Shown here: positions 60,938-64,000 of the stretch, one piece after another
Position numbering within the stretch: the stretch's first letter is position 1
Layout of the letters: each line of letters opens with the position of its first letter
Source of the DNA: Inhella proteolytica
GTDB taxonomy: Bacteria > Pseudomonadota > Gammaproteobacteria > Burkholderiales > Burkholderiaceae_C
Assembly (NCBI RefSeq): GCF_016093275.1
Contig: NZ_JAEDAK010000005.1
Location: forward strand, 126,001-190,000
DNA length: 64,000 nt
Direction: 5' to 3'
The notes under the pieces: generated by a model
What the model was told of the DNA's origin: nothing
Seen by the model: the letters and a program-made list of their open reading frames with translations, nothing else
Database searches by the model: none
Program-made: the position numbers and the translations under genes

Positions 60938-60958
60938 ATGGACCGGTCACATGGCTGA
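60938..60958 (+). other. Possible six-codon leader peptide overlapping the GGDEF-EAL start
   Basis: ATG at 60938 reads MDRSHG and stops at TGA 60956-60958, eight bases inside the GGDEF-EAL gene. The ribosome binding site (gcagggaggg, 60923-60932) is correctly placed for this ATG but too far from the main ATG at 60951. This suggests translation by reinitiation. It could be chance. Confidence 0.35.
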
Positions 60959-62546
60959 GGCGCCAGATTCCGAGAACCTGGACCTGTCGGCGCGGCGCCT
61001 GAGTGCCCGCCGTACCGACTCCTTGTTGGCCCTTGGGGAAGCCTTGCTGCATCCTGCGGATCCGCAGGCTGCCTCGCCGCAGCAAACCTTGGCGGCGATG
61101 GCCGAGTTGATGCATGCCGCCACGCATGATCAGCTGACTGGCCTGCCCACACGTGGCGTGCTGCTGAACCGCCTGACCGCTGCCTTGGCACAGCCACGTG
61201 ACGGTCGGGGCCAGGTGGCGGTGCTCTTCATCGATGTCGACAACTTCAAGCTCGTCAACGACTCGCTGGGACACGAAGCCGGTGACCAGCTGCTGTGCGA
61301 AATGTGCCGGCGCATCAGCCGTTGCGTCGAAGCCGGCAGCACGGGTTGCGGCACCGTCAGCCGCTTTGGGGGCGACGAGCTGGTGGTGTTGCTCCCTGAC
61401 ACCGAAGTGGCCGCCGTCACCCAGCTCAGTCACTGCGTACTGGCGGCCATGGCCGAGCCCATGCGACTGGACGGGCGGGAAGTCGTCAGCACGGTCAGCA
61501 TCGGAGTGGCCCTGTGCCGTCCCGGGTCGCAGCCGGCCGAGCAATTGCTGCGTGACGCCGACACCGCGCTCTACGCCGCCAAGAGCCGCGGACGCAACCG
61601 CATGGAGCGCTTCAATGAGGAGCTGCACGCGCGCGTGCTGCGGCGGCTGCGCATCGAATCGGACCTGCGCATCGCACTGCGTGAGGCGCAGCTGCATGTG
61701 CACTATCAACCCCAGGTCAGCCTGGTGACCGGGCGCGTGGTGGGCGTGGAGGCCTTAGCCCGTTGGCAGCATCCCGAGCTGGGTGCCATGTCCCCGGCCG
61801 AGTTCATACCCATTGCCGAAGAATGCCGCCTGGTCGACGAGTTGGGCTGGCAGGTGCTGCGCAGCGCCTGCCATCAGCTCGCGGCCTGGCGCGTCTTGGA
61901 GCCAACGCTGTCGATGACGGTCAACCTCTCGCCGCGTCAGCTGGACAACCCGGCTTTCGTGACTGAGCTGCAGCATCTGCTGGCGCAAACTGGCACCGAG
62001 CCCACGGCGCTCTGTCTGGAGTTGACCGAGAGCGCGCTCATGCGCCGCAACAGCGACGTCGTGGAGATCCTCACCCAGGTGCGCCAGCTTGGGGTGTATG
62101 TGGCAATGGACGACTTCGGCACCGAGCATTCCTCGCTCAGTCGCTTGCGTGAGCTTCCGGTCGAAGTGCTCAAGATCGACCGCGCTTTCATCGATGGTCT
62201 GCCGGACGAGACGGGGGATCTGGCCATCGTCTCCTCCATCTTGAGTCTGGCCTATGCCATGGGCAAGCATGTGATCGCCGAGGGTGTCGAGACGGTCGAG
62301 CAAGCGCTTGCCTTGTGTGACATGGGCTGCCCGGTGGCGCAGGGCTATCTGTTTGCACGTCCGTTGGCTGCGGGCGAGATCCCGGCCCTGCTTGGCCAGC
62401 CCCTTTGGCAAGCTCCCAGCGGCTGGAAGGCCCGCCTGCAACCCGCCGCTGGCAGCCGCACGCGGCGTGCCCACCGCGCCTTCATCGATGAATTCCTGTT
62501 TCACATCGGCGCCCCGATGGGCGGCCGGACCGGAGCCGCACGATGA
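60951..62546 (+). CDS. GGDEF-EAL protein (cyclic-di-GMP synthase/phosphodiesterase)
   Basis: 531 residues, no transmembrane segments or sensor domain beyond a helical N-terminus. The GGDEF domain (about 55-235) has THDQLTGLPTRGVLLNRL, VLFIDVDNFKLVNDSLGHEAGD and the active site FGGDEL (140-144), with no RxxD inhibitory site before it. The EAL domain (about 245-490) has VEALARWQHP (Glu267), MTVNLSPRQLD, LELTESAL, DDFGTEHSS (usually DDFGTGYSS), VLKIDRAFI and IAEGVETVEQ, so the catalytic metal ligands are intact. Both activities are possible. A c-di-GMP riboswitch lies upstream, and a membrane protein gene overlaps the stop by 4 bp. Confidence 0.95.
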   Translation: MAEAPDSENLDLSARRLSARRTDSLLALGEALLHPADPQAASPQQTLAAMAELMHAATHDQLTGLPTRGVLLNRLTAALAQPRDGRGQVAVLFIDVDNFKLVNDSLGHEAGDQLLCEMCRRISRCVEAGSTGCGTVSRFGGDELVVLLPDTEVAAVTQLSHCVLAAMAEPMRLDGREVVSTVSIGVALCRPGSQPAEQLLRDADTALYAAKSRGRNRMERFNEELHARVLRRLRIESDLRIALREAQLHVHYQPQVSLVTGRVVGVEALARWQHPELGAMSPAEFIPIAEECRLVDELGWQVLRSACHQLAAWRVLEPTLSMTVNLSPRQLDNPAFVTELQHLLAQTGTEPTALCLELTESALMRRNSDVVEILTQVRQLGVYVAMDDFGTEHSSLSRLRELPVEVLKIDRAFIDGLPDETGDLAIVSSILSLAYAMGKHVIAEGVETVEQALALCDMGCPVAQGYLFARPLAAGEIPALLGQPLWQAPSGWKARLQPAAGSRTRRAHRAFIDEFLFHIGAPMGGRTGAAR

Positions 62547-63388
62547 TGGTGCTCGTCGTCGGCATTGGCAATCTGCTCGTTGGCCTGGCCTACAGCGTCC
62601 TGGGCCTGCTGAGTGCCTGGGAGGCCTACAGCCAGTACCGCACGCGCGGCCTGTCACGCTTCGGGCTGGGTTTCTCGCTGATGGCGGCGAGCTGCGGGCC
62701 GCATCACCTGGTGCATGGTTGGTGCGTGCTCACGGGCGGCGGCGTCTCGCCGGCCTTGTTCGGGATCACTCTGCTGGGTCTGCCGGCGGGCCTGGTGTTC
62801 TGCGCGCTGCGCCTGGAGGCGATGCGGGGCGGCCTGGGCGACCGCATCCTCGTGGTCAACCCGGTGCATATGGCCGCCGTGGCAGCGGCCTGCCTCGGGG
62901 GAGTGGGCCTGCTGGCGGGCTGGTCCCTGCACAGCCCCGCGCCGGTGCTGCCAGAGGCGGAGATTTGCACCCCGCAGGGCCTGGTGCGCCTGGCCGATGG
63001 CGCCGCCAGCCCTGCGCTCGCCCCGTTGACCCTGTTCGCCAACCTGTTCGTGACGGTGGCCTATGGTTTGGTGGGCTGGTATTTGCTGGCAACCCAAGTT
63101 CGCCGCTACGTGCTGGAGCGCACCTGGTCGCTGTCCGGTCTGTCGCTGGGGCTGGTGTTTCCCACCTGCGCCGCGATGCATCTGATCGTCGCCCTGGCCA
63201 AGAACCACGACGCCGCGGCGCTGCCCTTTGATCTGCTCGGGGTGCCGGCCTCGATCTACTTCCTGTGGGTGGTTCGCCGCTTGCACAACGATTCCGTGAT
63301 CGACTGGAACCGCCGTCCGCTGGTGGGCATCGCCACCGCGCCGGTCCGCGAGGCGCCTTGGAGCGAGCGCTCGACGGTGCCGCGTTGA
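62543..63388 (+). CDS. Seven-helix membrane protein coupled to the GGDEF-EAL gene
   Basis: 281 residues; the start overlaps the previous stop (ATGA, 62543-62546). Seven hydrophobic helices are visible: LVVGIGNLLVGLAYSVLGLLSAW, FGLGFSLMAASCGPHHLVHGWCVL, LFGITLLGLPAGLVFCAL, NPVHMAAVAAACLGGVGLLAGW, LTLFANLFVTVAYGLVGWYLLA, LSLGLVFPTCAAMHLIVALA and LLGVPASIYFLWVVRRL. Histidines lie in or near membrane segments (CGPHHLVHGW, NPVHMAA, CAAMHLIV), reminiscent of metal- or heme-binding sensors such as MHYT, but the motifs differ and I assign no family. Coupling implies it is a membrane sensor or anchor for the c-di-GMP enzyme. Confidence 0.75.
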   Translation: MMVLVVGIGNLLVGLAYSVLGLLSAWEAYSQYRTRGLSRFGLGFSLMAASCGPHHLVHGWCVLTGGGVSPALFGITLLGLPAGLVFCALRLEAMRGGLGDRILVVNPVHMAAVAAACLGGVGLLAGWSLHSPAPVLPEAEICTPQGLVRLADGAASPALAPLTLFANLFVTVAYGLVGWYLLATQVRRYVLERTWSLSGLSLGLVFPTCAAMHLIVALAKNHDAAALPFDLLGVPASIYFLWVVRRLHNDSVIDWNRRPLVGIATAPVREAPWSERSTVPR

Positions 63389-63441
63389 CCGCGACAGAGA
63401 GCCGGGGCGCCCCCCTGCCCCTGAGCGGGCATGATGACGCC

Positions 63442-63726
63442 ATGCGTACCTCTGCCTCTCGTCTCGCCGCCTTGGCCACCCTGGTCGCCGTGGTGGCCGC
63501 CGCGGTGCTGTTCAACCCGTCGCCCGAGCGCCACCGCACTCAGATCAAGCAGGCCGTGGCCGAACGCAACCAGCTTGCGGCCATGCTGCGCCTGGGTGAT
63601 GTGGCGGCCTTCGTGTCGAGCTACCACTCGCTGGGCGTGGCCTCGTACACCACGGTGAACGGCAGGCTGTTGTCCGTGGGGGCCCTGGGGGTGGTGGTGG
63701 TGCTGGACTCGGATCGCAGCCCCTGA
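63442..63726 (+). CDS. Small exported DUF4359-like protein
   Basis: 94 residues. A hydrophobic N-terminus (RLAALATLVAVVAAAVLF) is followed by NPSPERHRTQIKQAVAERNQLAAMLRLGDVAAFVSSYHSLGVASYTTVNGRLLSVGALGVVVVL. The NPSxExHxxxIKxAxxER start and the YHSxGxxSYTT segment resemble DUF4359 proteins, which are probably membrane-anchored and face the periplasm. Function is unknown. It is transcribed alone, 53 bp after the seven-helix protein. Confidence 0.6.
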   Translation: MRTSASRLAALATLVAVVAAAVLFNPSPERHRTQIKQAVAERNQLAAMLRLGDVAAFVSSYHSLGVASYTTVNGRLLSVGALGVVVVLDSDRSP

Positions 63727-63787
63727 CCCGCGGCGCCGGGTGCGGACGACCCTGCGCTGAGGCCCCCGGTCCCTCCGGCGGCCGCTC

Positions 63788-63829
63788 TGGCCTCGTATCA
63801 AGCCTCGTGTCAGCTCGTCGGGCTAGCCT
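63788..63829 (+). promoter_or_regulatory. Weak CRP/FNR-type promoter of the terminal chemotaxis gene
   Basis: TGGCCTCGTATCAA (63788-63801) has one good half-site (ATCAA). It is followed after exactly 22 bp by TAGCCT (63824-63829), as in the ubiV promoter. The gene starts at 63863. The poor first half-site makes this the weakest of the set. Confidence 0.4.
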
Positions 63830-63862
63830 GCCCGTCCTCTTTGTGCCCCTCGACGGCTGACC

Positions 63863-64000
63863 ATGCTCAACAACGTTCGCATCTCGCAGCGCTTTCTGAC
63901 CGTGATGGCGCTGTTCTGGGTCGCCTTCCTGCTGATGGCGGGCGTGGCCCTTTGGGGCCTGTTCAGCACTTCTCGCCAGCTCAACGAAGTGGCCGGCGTG
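63863..64000 (+). CDS. Methyl-accepting chemotaxis protein (5' end only)
   Basis: 46 codons before the window ends: MLNNVRISQRFLTVMALFWVAFLLMAGVALWGLFSTSRQLNEVAGV. The short basic N-terminus, the first transmembrane helix (FLTVMALFWVAFLLMAGVALWGL) and the start of a helical sensor are typical of Tar-like receptors, similar in layout to the one at 53482. The remainder lies outside the window, so domain content cannot be confirmed. Confidence 0.7.
   Translation, partial: MLNNVRISQRFLTVMALFWVAFLLMAGVALWGLFSTSRQLNEVAGV

Overview
The window is chromosomal DNA of very high G+C content. It most likely comes from a facultatively anaerobic or denitrifying betaproteobacterium of the order Burkholderiales. 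That assignment is an inference from gene content: oxygen-independent ubiquinone synthesis genes (ubiU, ubiV, ubiT), two NnrS-type membrane proteins, two DUF2249 proteins, a B12-dependent ribonucleotide reductase, a Cus-type copper efflux set and a MexEF-like RND pump. I see no rRNA, tRNA, CRISPR array or intact insertion sequence.

Layout. 1-4.0 kb: 5' part of a TonB-dependent receptor behind a LuxR-type regulator. 4.1-7.4 kb: secreted protein, nitronate monooxygenase and NnrS. 7.4-11.0 kb: small hypothetical genes, a Tat/lipoprotein kelch protein and a decayed wrbA. 11.2-20.8 kb: copper/silver island (His-, Met- and Cys-rich small proteins, CopA-type ATPase, CusC-CusB-CusA). 20.9-23.5 kb: A/T-richer two-gene insert, a PIN-like nuclease with two zinc ribbons overlapping a GHKL ATPase with a C-terminal PD-(D/E)XK-like domain. 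This is my best candidate for an uncharacterised defence-like system. 23.6-31.9 kb: MocR regulator/PaiB pair, MFS transporter, Fic protein, acetyltransferase, methyltransferase, envelope proteins and a formate/nitrite channel. 31.9-41.0 kb: DUF2249-ubiU, then a phytase-like esterase, a two-component system and an S41 protease, then ubiV-ubiT and a second DUF2249. 41.0-48.7 kb: RND pump, hydrolase and divergent LysR regulator. 48.7-53.4 kb: GST remnant, Gfo/Idh/MocA oxidoreductase, then an operon of MIP18-type (DUF59) factor, NnrS-like protein and ThDP decarboxylase. 53.5-57.1 kb: chemotaxis receptor and a three-gene cassette around an HExxH metallopeptidase, possibly a secreted effector. 57.2-60.2 kb: nrdJ. 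60.2-63.7 kb: tandem structured repeats, a cyclic-di-GMP-I riboswitch, a GGDEF-EAL protein and an overlapping seven-helix membrane protein. The window ends in the first codons of another chemotaxis receptor.

A unifying signal is a CRP/FNR-family promoter architecture. A 14-bp TTGAN-N4-NTCAA-like box is followed after exactly 22 bp by a TAGGCT-like -10 element, so the box centre falls at -41.5. It stands before nitronate monooxygenase-nnrS, DUF2249-ubiU, ubiV-ubiT, the second DUF2249 and the DUF59-NnrS-decarboxylase operon. A weaker copy precedes the last receptor gene. nrdJ has a box at a different distance plus two NrdR-like boxes. The scattered anaerobic genes therefore look like one oxygen- or nitric-oxide-responsive regulon.
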